DNA of 37,089 nt from JANQLU01 sp964434955 (GCA_964434955.1 CAYSXI010000030.1:1-37089); one strand, 5' to 3'; counted from the first letter of the stretch, positions 16,274 to 25,284 are shown. The notes: a model not told the origin generated them from the sequence alone. A program made the numbers and translations.

Positions 16274-18271
16274 ATGCCGCCGCCCGAACAATCCAGCTCC
16301 AACCGATTGGATTCATTTCGAGTTCAAATTGGAATCTTGTGCCTGCTGTGTTTCGGAGTCTGGGCCTGGAGCGTCACCGGTGAGTTTGTCTGGATTGATC
16401 GGACCGAAATTACCGAAGCCGGTTACCGTGTCACGAATTGGGAGGATTTCCGTGCCCTGTGGTCGACGTCGCTGGATGCCTACCTGGAGCGCTCGTTCGG
16501 TTCGCCGGTTGGAAAAGGGGGATACCTTCGACCGGTCTATGCACTGAGCATCTCGCTGGATTGGTTTTTATGGCGAGACAATTACGTCGCCTATCATATT
16601 GAGAATATCCTGTGGCACTTGCTCGTCGTTAGCGGATTACTGATTCTGGCGAGAAGGTTTCTCGAGCCTGTTTCATTTGGGGCGATTTCGGGAAATGCTG
16701 TTGCATTCTTTTCCGTCGTCTTGTTTGCCGTTCATCCTTTTGGCGTGCACAGTATCACCTGGATAAGCGGTCGCAAAGACACGATGTGCGCTGCGTTTTC
16801 CATTTGGGCGTTGGCAGTCTTCGCGAAGGTGCTGAGTGATGGCAGCTTGAGTTGGCGAAAAACAGCGATTTTCGGCTTTCTCGGATTTCTCCTGTTGAAC
16901 CTGGGCCTGCTTTCAAAAGAGTTAGCGCTTGTGGTTCCCGCATTCGCAACGGTTTGGCTGGTTTACTTACGCGACAGAAATCCCAAGGCGTGGGCGATTT
17001 GTTCCTTGTTTTGGCTTGCCGCGTTCATGGCATTGGCTTACCGCTTCGCGGTCCTCGGCGGTATTGGACTCGGGACAAGTTACCCAGCAGAAGGATTCGC
17101 GATGAATGGATTCAATTCTTTGCGGCTGATTGTCGTCTATGCGGTTCGAATTCTGTTGCCGTTCGAACCAACCATCGTGGATCGCTGGCCGATCTCAACT
17201 GAATTTGGTGGGCCGGAAATCATTGGACTGACCGTGCTTCCAATCGCTGCGGCTGCCGCATGGTTGTTTTTCAAGCGACATCCTGCGGGACTGCTGTTGG
17301 GTTGGTTTGCGATCTGGCTGCTCCCGGCGACGGGCGTGGTACCACTTCGGCACCTCTACGCTGAAAGATATTTGTACCCGGCATCATTTGGACTTTTGTC
17401 CGCAGCGATCATCTTGGTTGCCAATTTGCATGAACAGTTTGGAGTCCGCAAGAACCAATGGTTCGTCCTGACGGGAACGACGATCGCGGTTCTTTTCTCA
17501 ATTCTTTCCTGGAACGCAATTCGGGCCTGGCAGAACGACCAGGCTCTGTTTGAGAAGGCAGTTGCTCAAGACAAATACTACGTCGAAGGACTCTCGGCAC
17601 TCGCAATGCAAAAGTTGGACGAGAAGGAATACCAGGAATCACTTGATCTATCTCGGCGTGCCCTCGAATCGGCAAAAGACGATCGCTATCAAAGCTATTG
17701 GTCACCATATGCCGTCTATCTGAATGCCGGACAAGCCGCCTATCACCTTGGCCGACTCGAAGAAGCCAAACAGTTTTTTCAGGCGGCCGAGAAAGACCGC
17801 CCGAAGAATGCACTCATTCAATCCCAGCTTGCTCAAGTCTTTCATGCTGAGAAAGATTTTGAGCCGGCAATTGTTCACTATGAAAACTCGCTACGGATTC
17901 GTCCCGATGATGAATTTGTTTTGACCAACCTGGCGCAAGTACTTATGGAGTCGGCCCAACTGGACAAGGCAATCCAAATGACCAAAGAGATAACCGCCAG
18001 GAACCCGAAAAACTTAAAGGCGCTTTCGATCCAAGGCTCTTGCTGCCTTGCCAAGAGTGAATTCAAGACGGCCGAAAAGATATTTGCTCAGCTCGTGCAA
18101 TCCGATGCCCAGAATCCAACCTATCTCGCGAAGTACGCCTGGTCGTTGTTGGAACAAAAAAAATTCCAGGCCGCGAGAAACCAGCTTGACCGGGCAAAAA
18201 ACGTTGATGCCGATCTGCCCATTGTCAAAACCATCGAGATTCGTTTCCGGGAAAAGTTTTTCGAACAGTGA
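16274..18271 (+). CDS. TMTC-like multi-pass membrane protein with C-terminal TPRs
   Basis: The ATG at 16274 is preferred over a TTG at 16235 because it follows CGAGAGATCCT. The product is 665 residues. The N-terminal half holds about 10 hydrophobic helices and the motifs of TMTC/PMT-like proteins: HPFGVHSITWISGRKD (154-169), a SKE (214-216) and RHLYAERYLYP (359-369). The C-terminal third (about 433-665) contains several tetratricopeptide repeats, for example around LNAGQAAYHLGRLEEAKQFF and QSQLAQVFHAEKDFEPAIVH. Relatives include eukaryotic O-mannosyltransferase-like TMTC proteins, so glycosylation of exported proteins is possible, but no activity is established for bacterial members. The gene stands alone, with a converging gene 66 bp away. 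Confidence 0.85.
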   Translation: MPPPEQSSSNRLDSFRVQIGILCLLCFGVWAWSVTGEFVWIDRTEITEAGYRVTNWEDFRALWSTSLDAYLERSFGSPVGKGGYLRPVYALSISLDWFLWRDNYVAYHIENILWHLLVVSGLLILARRFLEPVSFGAISGNAVAFFSVVLFAVHPFGVHSITWISGRKDTMCAAFSIWALAVFAKVLSDGSLSWRKTAIFGFLGFLLLNLGLLSKELALVVPAFATVWLVYLRDRNPKAWAICSLFWLAAFMALAYRFAVLGGIGLGTSYPAEGFAMNGFNSLRLIVVYAVRILLPFEPTIVDRWPISTEFGGPEIIGLTVLPIAAAAAWLFFKRHPAGLLLGWFAIWLLPATGVVPLRHLYAERYLYPASFGLLSAAIILVANLHEQFGVRKNQWFVLTGTTIAVLFSILSWNAIRAWQNDQALFEKAVAQDKYYVEGLSALAMQKLDEKEYQESLDLSRRALESAKDDRYQSYWSPYAVYLNAGQAAYHLGRLEEAKQFFQAAEKDRPKNALIQSQLAQVFHAEKDFEPAIVHYENSLRIRPDDEFVLTNLAQVLMESAQLDKAIQMTKEITARNPKNLKALSIQGSCCLAKSEFKTAEKIFAQLVQSDAQNPTYLAKYAWSLLEQKKFQAARNQLDRAKNVDADLPIVKTIEIRFREKFFEQ

Positions 18272-18337
18272 AATGGCCTGGGGGAATCTGCTTGAGTAGG
18301 TGACTGGTTTCCCTGCCCGTGTCCTTCCGCGCGTCAA

Positions 18338-19279
18338 TCATTCGTCCTCTCGCTCAAAACCGAATTGACGGGGCCGTCCGCCCTTGGCAAAGCCAATCGA
18401 AGCGGTCAAGCGACCATCGTCGGAAAGCTCGTACACAATCCGCTGTGGAAAGTCGTGCCGCGGGTTCACAAAAACAGCCCGCTTGGCCTTTAGTTCCGTG
18501 AGCACAAATTCGGTCGGCTTTGAGCCACCGGGTTGAGCGAAGTAAACAAGGCCACCATCGCGTTCAACAATCCGTAGATACTCAAACGCGGTCATACGAT
18601 CGCCTTTGACTGTACGCGAGATCCCCAGCATCGCACCGCCCTTGATTGGGCTCCAGCGTTCCTCGACGGATGACGTGCCACGGGTCCCGACCCATGCGCC
18701 AGCGATCCATGCGACATCGGCGATCTTGGCTTTCGCCGGTTTGGGCATCTCAATGTCTTCCGGGTGCCGATAGAGTGCAACCGAATCCAACTGGGCCGGC
18801 TGGCCGACGACCACGTGAACCCTTAGACCGGATTTGGTCGCCGTGAACTCTTTCAGGATGTATGCGATGCGAGAATTGTCTGACGTTCGTCGTATCTCCG
18901 TTTCGTACCTGAGCACGCCATCTTTCCACGTTCCGCGATAGCGGGAAACCGAGCCATTTCCTTTGGCTTCCCGGACGGAGCCGTCCAGCGAGATTTTTTC
19001 CTCGCGTTTTCTGTTTCCCGTTCCTCGTTCCATCACGACCGCGTTCTCCTCAACCCGAAAGTTGAATTTCATGCTCATCGGGGGCTGTTGCTTCTCGGTC
19101 TCACGGCCCTTCGTCTGATCCTCGCAGTACAACCACTGACCTTGGAGCGCTCGCAGCGCTTTGTCCCGTTCCGAAACACGGGATTGATCCTGCTGGCTCA
19201 GACATTGGTTTGCATTGGCGATCGCGCAGAAGATCATGAGACAGGTGAATGGTTTCGATGCCAATTTGCGAGCACTCAT
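18338..19279 (-). CDS. Secreted protein with TIGR03067-like and DUF6265 domains
   Basis: The ATG at 19279 is chosen because AAGGATCTCGCTC precedes it and a hydrophobic signal segment (FTCLMIFCAIANA) follows; the frame extends further upstream without a better site. The product is 313 residues. The N-terminal half (about residues 40-150, with ALRALQGQWLYCEDQ and later YRGTWKDGVLRYETEIRR) resembles TIGR03067, a domain frequent in planctomycetes. The C-terminal half, from VAWIAGAWVGTRGTSSVEER to the end with NPRHDFPQRIVYEL, fits DUF6265. Both are uncharacterised lipocalin-like or beta-rich domains, so function is unknown. Probably periplasmic. Confidence 0.85.
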   Translation of the reverse strand: MSARKLASKPFTCLMIFCAIANANQCLSQQDQSRVSERDKALRALQGQWLYCEDQTKGRETEKQQPPMSMKFNFRVEENAVVMERGTGNRKREEKISLDGSVREAKGNGSVSRYRGTWKDGVLRYETEIRRTSDNSRIAYILKEFTATKSGLRVHVVVGQPAQLDSVALYRHPEDIEMPKPAKAKIADVAWIAGAWVGTRGTSSVEERWSPIKGGAMLGISRTVKGDRMTAFEYLRIVERDGGLVYFAQPGGSKPTEFVLTELKAKRAVFVNPRHDFPQRIVYELSDDGRLTASIGFAKGGRPRQFGFEREDE

Positions 19280-19420
19280 GAGCGAGATCCTTGATGTTCG
19301 ATGAAGACCGAAAACCAGTTTAGTCCAAAGCCTATCTGGATTCACGACTCCTGGATTGGGCCCGACAAACTTGAACGGCCATTCCGCCAATTAGCGTGTA
19401 TGAACGCCAAAGCCGAGGCG

Positions 19421-19456
19421 CGAAAAGAAGGCCGGGTTGCGCAGAACAACCCGGCC
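19421..19456 (-). terminator. Terminator after the PPC-repeat gene (minus strand)
   Basis: A perfect 10-bp stem, GGCCGGGTTG (19430-19439) with CAACCCGGCC (19447-19456), encloses a 7-nt loop. Reading on the minus strand the stem is followed by TTCTTTTCG. It lies about 50 bp beyond the stop of the PPC-repeat gene and matches a rho-independent terminator. Confidence 0.75.
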
Positions 19457-19506
19457 GGAGCCAGCGGTCTTACTCGACGAGTGTCAGCCAACTCGTTAGC
19501 GACTCG

Positions 19507-21192
19507 TTATTTTGAGGAAGTTGGCGTTGTCCAACTCGCATTCAATAAACGCAGGTCATATTCACCTCCGCCCGTATTCGACGAAATCCAGATCGTGTAC
19601 CGTCCAGATTGAGGAAGCCTGATAGCGATCAACCCGTTGTCGCCAACGCCACTTCGAGAGTCTCGATGGTGCTGCTTACCGTTGGGACCATAGATCGAAA
19701 CGATCGGAACAAATCGACGAGAGCGCGTATTGATAAAGATTTCTTGCCCCTTCTTTCCTTGCAGTTCCCAATAGTCGGTGGTTCGGTTCTTCAACGTTCC
19801 GGATTTTACCTGACCAATCTGTGTTTTCTTCAGTGCGATTTCCGTAAAGTCCAGTCGGTAGTCTCCACCGCCGCCGTTTCCGAGAGAAGAAACTTGCCAC
19901 CGGTAATATCCATTTCGTGTGACCATGTGAGTAATCTGACTGTTGCGTGACCCTTCCGTGTCGTCATTTTCGAAAACGAGCTGGCCTCGCTCGTCGTAAA
20001 GTCGAAGCCAGCCATCGAAAGAGCTGGAAAGCAACTTGGCATCGATCAGGTCCCCTGCTTTGGCTTCGAATCCATAGAACCGCGTTCCGCCAATAGGAAC
20101 TTTATGATTCGTTTTGGTGTTCCGCGCAACGGGAGTGGTTGGATCCAGCATGCTCACTTCCACATCGATACTTTCCGTTGGATAGGCTTGAATCTGATAT
20201 CGGCCAGCGCGGCCCAGGACCGCAACGTACTGCGTTACCTCTCCTTTGCTCGATACGGGCAGCAGTTGAATTTCACGAAATGTTTGTTCATGGCGAGAAA
20301 GCTCGCGTTTTACTTTCTTGTCGGGTGCGTACACAAGCCGGACGTGCATATCGGGCGAGCGTGTAATTTGAATGTGCCGGAACTGTCCTGGATTACCCTG
20401 GATATCCCAAACATTAAGCGTATGCGGTTGAACGCGAGCCTTGTCGTTTGCACCTAGCTCCATGGTTCGCACGATTGCTTCATGCATGGTGACGCCGAAG
20501 CGGTAATTACTGGAACCGTTCAGAACCAGAATGTACTCACCGTCCGCAGGGACATTGAAATTGTTGCGCCAGTTGAACATGACGGGCGCACCTCGCTCGT
20601 TAACAATCGAAACGCGACTTTGACCTCTTAGTTGAAACGCCAGGTTCTCGTCGAGCTTGCCGGAGAAGAAAAAGCACGCCTGCCCCTCATGATCAAATCG
20701 TCCCTCAATCCGTTTGCCCGGCTCAATCGGGCTGCAACGGAATCGTCTAATCCCAAGGTCGTAATGACCACCGCCTTTCATTTCGAAGCCATGAACTCGA
20801 ATTGCGTACTTGCCGGTTTTGGGCAGTCGAAAGCGAAAGTGGCTTGCGTTGCCCGCACCATCATCGGAAACCATGATGGTGTCAAAGTCGCCGGCTTCTT
20901 CTTTGGCTTTGATCTCTTCCTTGGGCAAATTTGATTTTGAACTTTCTTCGATGGATGCCAGCTCCAGAACCGGATCAAATTGCCCGGAGGACACGTCCAC
21001 ATAGATGACTTCGTGCTTGGTTCCGTCAAACACCCAGCGATCCACTTCGCCTGGAGTCAGAAACTTGGATGATCGCTTGGTGTCATTCGCGTTGCGCAAC
21101 GATCCTTGGGCGAACAAGGTCGAAGCGATCATGAATTCGAAGCAACAAATCGTGACCGCGAATAGAGCGGTAGGGGTCTTGAGATAATGCAT
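19507..21192 (-). CDS. Secreted protein with bacterial pre-peptidase C-terminal (PPC) repeats
   Basis: The ATG at 21192 begins a Sec-type signal (LFAVTICCFEFMIASTLFAQ); the frame extends 17 codons further without added support. The product is 561 residues. Several copies of the PPC pattern, a short Gly-Tyr strand followed by GGG-x-YDL, are seen: GGGHYDLGIRRF, GGGGDYRLDFTEI and the C-terminal GGGEYDLRLL. The preceding strands read GKYAIRVHG, GYYRWQVSS and GRYTIWISS. PPC domains are beta-sandwich modules that accompany secreted peptidases, but no peptidase domain is present here. A carbohydrate or surface binding role is inferred. A strong terminator follows the gene. Confidence 0.85.
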   Translation of the reverse strand: MHYLKTPTALFAVTICCFEFMIASTLFAQGSLRNANDTKRSSKFLTPGEVDRWVFDGTKHEVIYVDVSSGQFDPVLELASIEESSKSNLPKEEIKAKEEAGDFDTIMVSDDGAGNASHFRFRLPKTGKYAIRVHGFEMKGGGHYDLGIRRFRCSPIEPGKRIEGRFDHEGQACFFFSGKLDENLAFQLRGQSRVSIVNERGAPVMFNWRNNFNVPADGEYILVLNGSSNYRFGVTMHEAIVRTMELGANDKARVQPHTLNVWDIQGNPGQFRHIQITRSPDMHVRLVYAPDKKVKRELSRHEQTFREIQLLPVSSKGEVTQYVAVLGRAGRYQIQAYPTESIDVEVSMLDPTTPVARNTKTNHKVPIGGTRFYGFEAKAGDLIDAKLLSSSFDGWLRLYDERGQLVFENDDTEGSRNSQITHMVTRNGYYRWQVSSLGNGGGGDYRLDFTEIALKKTQIGQVKSGTLKNRTTDYWELQGKKGQEIFINTRSRRFVPIVSIYGPNGKQHHRDSRSGVGDNGLIAIRLPQSGRYTIWISSNTGGGEYDLRLLNASWTTPTSSK

Positions 21193-21514
21193 GGAAATCG
21201 CTTGATTTGGGGATGAGGTTGGCTCTTGCAATGAAGTACGCAAAACCGGAGTCCGATTCCATTTTTCTTTGCGGGGAGTGACAAGTTGCCCAGGACACCC
21301 CCAAAACAGGGGTTTGCAGGTCGGAATTCCACGAGAACGCCTATTTCACAGGGTTTTGTTGCGGAATTGAGATTGGTTGCCTGTGTAATGCCGATTACAC
21401 TGAGTTCCAAATGGCCGAAATGGGCACCAATGACCGGATTCAAATTGGGGATTGCCGGCATCGGGTTGCGCGAATGGCCAACAGACCTCATCTTTGTTTA
21501 ATTGGGAAACTACG
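21193..21514. promoter_or_regulatory. Divergent region between PPC and PEP-CTERM genes, with palindrome
   Basis: These 322 bases should hold promoters for both genes. The one clear element is an inverted repeat GTGTAAT-GCCG-ATTACAC at 21383-21400, perfect over 7-bp arms, which is a plausible operator for a dimeric regulator. I see no convincing sigma70 promoter. Confidence 0.45.
21383..21400. repeat. 18-bp inverted repeat, candidate operator
   Basis: GTGTAAT and ATTACAC are perfectly complementary arms around a 4-base GCCG spacer. It sits about 115 bp before the PEP-CTERM gene start and about 190 bp before the PPC gene start. No T-tract follows on either strand, so it is more likely a regulator site than a terminator. 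Confidence 0.4.
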
Positions 21515-22360
21515 ATGCGCTTCAAATGCTTAGCGGCGCTAGCTTGCGCTGCGCTCGTGACCGCTTCCGTTCACGGTCAAGACGTTAACATCACTGATGG
21601 AACGTCAACTTACTTTCAGGCCGAGGGAGGAAGTAACTCGGCAAACTTGAGTCCGTATATCGGTGGAGACGGACTTTTCGAAGACAGCTGGCTTGTTCGC
21701 TACATCAATGCCAGTGGAGACACGGTTAACAAACGCCTGATCAATGATGCCGGGGATGCCGACATTGTCTACAGCATTTCGCAGGCGGGTGACACGGCCG
21801 TTGTTACTTACGACATCAGCAGCGAAGACGAACTACCTTTCAATCCTCGCGTTGATTTGTTTCAGCTCGTCATCACGCACACCATCAGCACCGACACCGG
21901 TGGACAAGCCGTTTTGGATTCATCCTTTAGCTTGACCAAAATCAATGGCGGTGGGACGTTCTCTCTTCTGAATTACTTTGACGTCGCGATGGAAGGTTTT
22001 GGTGGTGACTCGGTTTACACGACTCCTTACCAGAACGATGGCTTCGCAGTCGTAATGGAATCGCAAAACGGCAACCCGGGATTCCGGCACGGAATCGGTG
22101 CCGACCGATTTGGTACGCGAAGTTGGGGAGGCACGGATCTCGATGCCGATTTCCTTGCCGGCGGCGACATGACGAATGTCGACGAAGACGCCATCGCTGA
22201 TATCACTGCGGCATTCCAATGGGACTTCGATATGGATGCTCTCTCGAGCGCATCCGGAGGAACCCTCATGCAAGTCGGAGCGATTCCTGAGCCAACAACG
22301 GGCGTCATTTTGGCTGGCCTGGCACTTGCCGGTTTCGGTTTTCGACGACGTCGTCGCTAA
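21515..22360 (+). CDS. PEP-CTERM sorting-domain protein
   Basis: The ATG at 21515 follows TTGGGAAACTACG and begins a Sec signal (MRFKCLAALACAALVTASVHG). The product is 281 residues. The C-terminus carries a textbook PEP-CTERM signal (about 257-281): PEP in AIPEPTT, a hydrophobic helix (GVILAGLALAGFGF) and a terminal run of Arg. Such proteins are processed by an exosortase and delivered to the surface or matrix. No exosortase gene is in this window. The mature part is Gly/Asp/Ser-rich and beta-like, with no recognised domain. A strong terminator follows, so it is probably monocistronic. Confidence 0.92.
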   Translation: MRFKCLAALACAALVTASVHGQDVNITDGTSTYFQAEGGSNSANLSPYIGGDGLFEDSWLVRYINASGDTVNKRLINDAGDADIVYSISQAGDTAVVTYDISSEDELPFNPRVDLFQLVITHTISTDTGGQAVLDSSFSLTKINGGGTFSLLNYFDVAMEGFGGDSVYTTPYQNDGFAVVMESQNGNPGFRHGIGADRFGTRSWGGTDLDADFLAGGDMTNVDEDAIADITAAFQWDFDMDALSSASGGTLMQVGAIPEPTTGVILAGLALAGFGFRRRRR

Positions 22361-22378
22361 ACAGCTTTTGGATATCTC

Positions 22379-22405
22379 AAGGGAGTCATGTGACTCCCTT
22401 TTTTT
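22379..22405 (+). terminator. Terminator after the PEP-CTERM gene
   Basis: GGGAGTCA (22381-22388) pairs perfectly with TGACTCCC (22391-22398), extended by an AA/TT pair, and is followed by seven T residues. It begins about 20 bp after the stop codon: a clear rho-independent terminator. Confidence 0.9.
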
Positions 22406-22721
22406 ATGCGCAGACAACTTTCCTAGCACGCAGAATCGGATGCTCCGAAAGTCCACGGTAGCAGGCATCGATCACGTCAACGGGACTCTGACCCGCACGA
22501 CGGGAAAGTGGGTGATCGAGCTAAAAATGCTCATGAAATCCATTGATTGAAAGAGCTTCCTTCACTTAGCGTATTCATTGAAATCCGCTTATTGGATTCA
22601 ACAAACAGGTAAAAAACCCGAACAAAAAAAGATTGAATCCGGCCCTTCAATTTTGGCGAATACCGCATCAATTCTTGAACGATTTGGTTGTTTCAATTTG
22701 TCAATGACGGAGGTATTTCGG
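22406..22721. other. Intergenic region ahead of the fasciclin gene
   Basis: About 316 bases with no supported gene. The fasciclin frame is open back to 22578, but the strong binding site and signal peptide place its start at 22722. A TTGAAA at 22547 with TATTCA at 22572 has a 19-bp spacer and is too weak to call a promoter. Confidence 0.45.
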
Positions 22722-23906
22722 ATGAAAAAATTGCTTTGCTTGTTCCTTGTCGCGATCGCTTCGCTTCAGTTTCAAAACACAGCCCGCGCGGATGATATTG
22801 TGGAAACTGCCAGCAAGGCTGGTAAGTTCAAAACGTTGATTGCCGCTGTTAAAGCTGCCGGCCTGTTAGATACGCTTTCGGGCCACAGCAAGCTAACCGT
22901 GTTTGCACCAACCGATGAGGCCTTTGCCAAGCTTCCGAAGGGCACGCTTCAAAAACTGTTGAAGCCCGAGAACAAATCGCTTCTGATTCAAATCTTGACA
23001 TTCCACGTCGTCCCCGGTCAAGTTCGCGCGAGAGACGCATTTCAGCTTGACTACGCACCGACCGTCAACGGTCAACGACTCGATCTCACTCGATCCAAGG
23101 GTCAGTTGAAAATCAACGGTGCCGGGCTCGTCGCCACGGATATATCCTGTGACAACGGAATCATTCACGTCATCGACACGGTGATGTTGCCTGAACAATC
23201 GAGTATCCCATCGGTCGCAAAAAAAGCGGGTCAGTTCAACACGCTTTTGGCCGCCGTTGGCAAAGCAAAGCTTGCCGCCGTTCTGGGCTCGGATGGACCG
23301 TTCACCGTTTTTGCGCCGACGGACGAAGCATTTTCCAAGTTGCCGAAAGGAACGGTCGAGTCTCTGCTGAAACCCGAGAACCGAAGCCAACTTGCTGCAA
23401 TCCTCAAATACCATGTGGTTGCCGGACGCGTCTTCAGTGACCAAGCCATCAAGCTTGAAAAGGCAAAGACTTTGCAAGGGAAGTCAGTTTCAATTGCCGT
23501 TTCCGCCGAAGGAGCCAAAATCAATGACGCTCGTTTGGTTGCGACGGATATCGAAGCCAGTAACGGAGTCATTCATGTCATCGACTCGGTTCTGCTCCCG
23601 CCGATGCTGAGTCGTTCCGATGCAAGAACGGCATTGGAAAGCGCGGTTAAACAGGGTTCACGTCAGTTTAACGGCGGCAACGAGCGTTCCTGTGCCAAAA
23701 CCTATCGTGCCGCGATGAATTCCATCATCGAGGATGGCGGTTCTGACATTTCGGACACCACCAAAGAAATCCTGCGGCTTTCAATCGCCCGTGCTTCCCA
23801 AGTGCACGATGCCCGCGAGGCTTGCTGGCTGCTTCGCCACGGAATCGACCTCGCGTATTTCGCACTCGAAAAATCGAATCACAAAACGATGACTTCCAAG
23901 CGTTAA
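22722..23906 (+). CDS. Secreted protein with two fasciclin (FAS1) domains
   Basis: The ATG at 22722 follows ACGGAGGTATTTCGG and starts a Sec signal (MKKLLCLFLVAIASLQFQ, cleavage near ARA, residue 23). The product is 394 residues. Two FAS1 domains follow in tandem, about 25-158 and 162-298. Each has the H1 box TVFAPTDEAF and a C-terminal H2-type box, IIHVIDTVMLP in the first and VIHVIDSVLLP in the second. The copies are clearly related, pointing to internal duplication. A C-terminal region of about 95 residues is helical and Cys-containing, with no recognised family. FAS1 domains mediate adhesion, so a surface or matrix role is likely. A VWA gene follows after 61 bp and may be co-transcribed. 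Confidence 0.92.
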   Translation: MKKLLCLFLVAIASLQFQNTARADDIVETASKAGKFKTLIAAVKAAGLLDTLSGHSKLTVFAPTDEAFAKLPKGTLQKLLKPENKSLLIQILTFHVVPGQVRARDAFQLDYAPTVNGQRLDLTRSKGQLKINGAGLVATDISCDNGIIHVIDTVMLPEQSSIPSVAKKAGQFNTLLAAVGKAKLAAVLGSDGPFTVFAPTDEAFSKLPKGTVESLLKPENRSQLAAILKYHVVAGRVFSDQAIKLEKAKTLQGKSVSIAVSAEGAKINDARLVATDIEASNGVIHVIDSVLLPPMLSRSDARTALESAVKQGSRQFNGGNERSCAKTYRAAMNSIIEDGGSDISDTTKEILRLSIARASQVHDAREACWLLRHGIDLAYFALEKSNHKTMTSKR

Positions 23907-23967
23907 GCTGAAAAGTCGGTCGATCTCCATTCTCCACCCCTTACAACTTTTACGATCTGGTTAAGAA

Positions 23968-25122
23968 ATGAAACGAATCATGATTATGGGTTTGATGCCA
24001 CTGCTCATCTTGGCAGCATCAAACCGAGCCCAAGCAGAAAAAACCGATTCATCCAACAAGATACAAATCGCGATTTTGCTAGACACAAGTGGCTCCATGG
24101 AAGGACTTGTGAATCAGGCGAGAATTCAGATCTGGAATATCGTCGACGAACTGACCCTTGCGGAACGAAAGGGCGGAAAAGCGTCGATTGAAATCGCAGT
24201 CTACCAGTACGGCTCTTCTCAAGTATCGAAGACAACCGGCTTTACCAAGAAGATCATTGATTTCACGGACGACTTGGATGAAGTCTCGAGGGCACTGTTC
24301 GCGTTGTCCCTCGCGGGCGGCGACGAATACTGCGGGGAAGCCATCCGACAAGCTTGTGACGATCTGAAGTGGGATCCGAACGCCGCTTACCGCGCCGTTT
24401 TTATCGCGGGAAATGAGTCGTTTGAACAAGGACAAACGACTTTTGGGTCAACCCTCGGTCGATTGTCCAGCAAGAATATTGTCGTGAACACCATTTATTG
24501 CAAATGGAAGAAAGCCAAGAAAGGTGAAGCCGACCAGTGGCGAATCGCTGCTCAACTGGCAGACGGTCAATCCGGAAGGATCAATCACAATCATCACGTG
24601 TCCAGTCGCGCGACCCCTTACGATTCTGAGTTTCGCAACCTGAACAAACGGATGAATGATTCGTTTGTTTGGTATGGAAGCTCAGCCAAAAAGCACAGGA
24701 TGAATCAAATCGCTCAAGACAAAAATGCTTCCAGCATTTCGAATGCCGCATTTGCAAAACGCATGTCGGCAAAAGTGGGCCATCTCTACAAGCATGTGCA
24801 CAGCGATTTGGTTGACGCAATTCAACATGGCCACGTCAAAATGGAATCCATGCCGGAATCCAAAATGCCAGAGAACCTGCGAGAAATGAGCAAGCAGGAA
24901 CGCATGGACTATCTGAATTCCAAAATTGAAGAGCGAGAAAAAGTACGTCGCGAGATGGCAACACTGATCGCGAAACGTGAAAAATGGCTCCAGGCAAACC
25001 ACTCCGCCGGTTCGCAGTTCACGGCGGAAACCTGGGGATTCGCTTTTGTCGACGCCATCAAAACTCAGTTGGCGAGCCGTGGCTTTCAATTTGCCGAAAC
25101 GAAAATCGCATCGAGTAAGTAA
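23968..25122 (+). CDS. Secreted von Willebrand factor A (VWA) domain protein
   Basis: The product is 384 residues. A Sec signal (IMIMGLMPLLILAASNRAQA, cleavage near residue 23) is followed by a VWA domain from about residue 31. The metal-ion-dependent adhesion site starts DTSGSM (D39, S41, S43), and GGDEYCGEAI near residue 115 may provide a further ligand. The C-terminal third is helical and basic, with a charged coiled-coil-like stretch (SKIEEREKVRREMATLIAKR). The pattern suggests a periplasmic or surface metal-dependent binding protein. It lies 61 bp after the fasciclin gene in the same direction and ends before a strong terminator. Confidence 0.9.
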   Translation: MKRIMIMGLMPLLILAASNRAQAEKTDSSNKIQIAILLDTSGSMEGLVNQARIQIWNIVDELTLAERKGGKASIEIAVYQYGSSQVSKTTGFTKKIIDFTDDLDEVSRALFALSLAGGDEYCGEAIRQACDDLKWDPNAAYRAVFIAGNESFEQGQTTFGSTLGRLSSKNIVVNTIYCKWKKAKKGEADQWRIAAQLADGQSGRINHNHHVSSRATPYDSEFRNLNKRMNDSFVWYGSSAKKHRMNQIAQDKNASSISNAAFAKRMSAKVGHLYKHVHSDLVDAIQHGHVKMESMPESKMPENLREMSKQERMDYLNSKIEEREKVRREMATLIAKREKWLQANHSAGSQFTAETWGFAFVDAIKTQLASRGFQFAETKIASSK

Positions 25123-25151
25123 CTTGAATGGTCAACCTGTCGTTGCACAAA

Positions 25152-25178
25152 CGCCGAACTCTGTTCGGCGTTTTTTTT
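25152..25178 (+). terminator. Terminator after the VWA gene
   Basis: CGCCGAAC (25152-25159) pairs perfectly with GTTCGGCG (25163-25170) around a TCT loop and is followed by eight T residues. It is a strong rho-independent terminator 30 bp after the VWA stop. Confidence 0.93.
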
Positions 25179-25284
25179 GTCGGGTCTCAGTCCACCGAAG
25201 ACTCGAACTGCGCCCGAAAGGCACACCGGCTTTCTGGCTCTGCCCATTCCTGACTGAACCCATACGACTCACCTGTGAATCCCG

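Noticed and set aside
21291..21314. CCCC-CAAAACA-GGGG type inverted repeat near the PPC gene promoter
   Set aside because: The arms are only 4-5 bp and G/C homopolymer-like, easily by chance; the 21383-21400 palindrome is much stronger.
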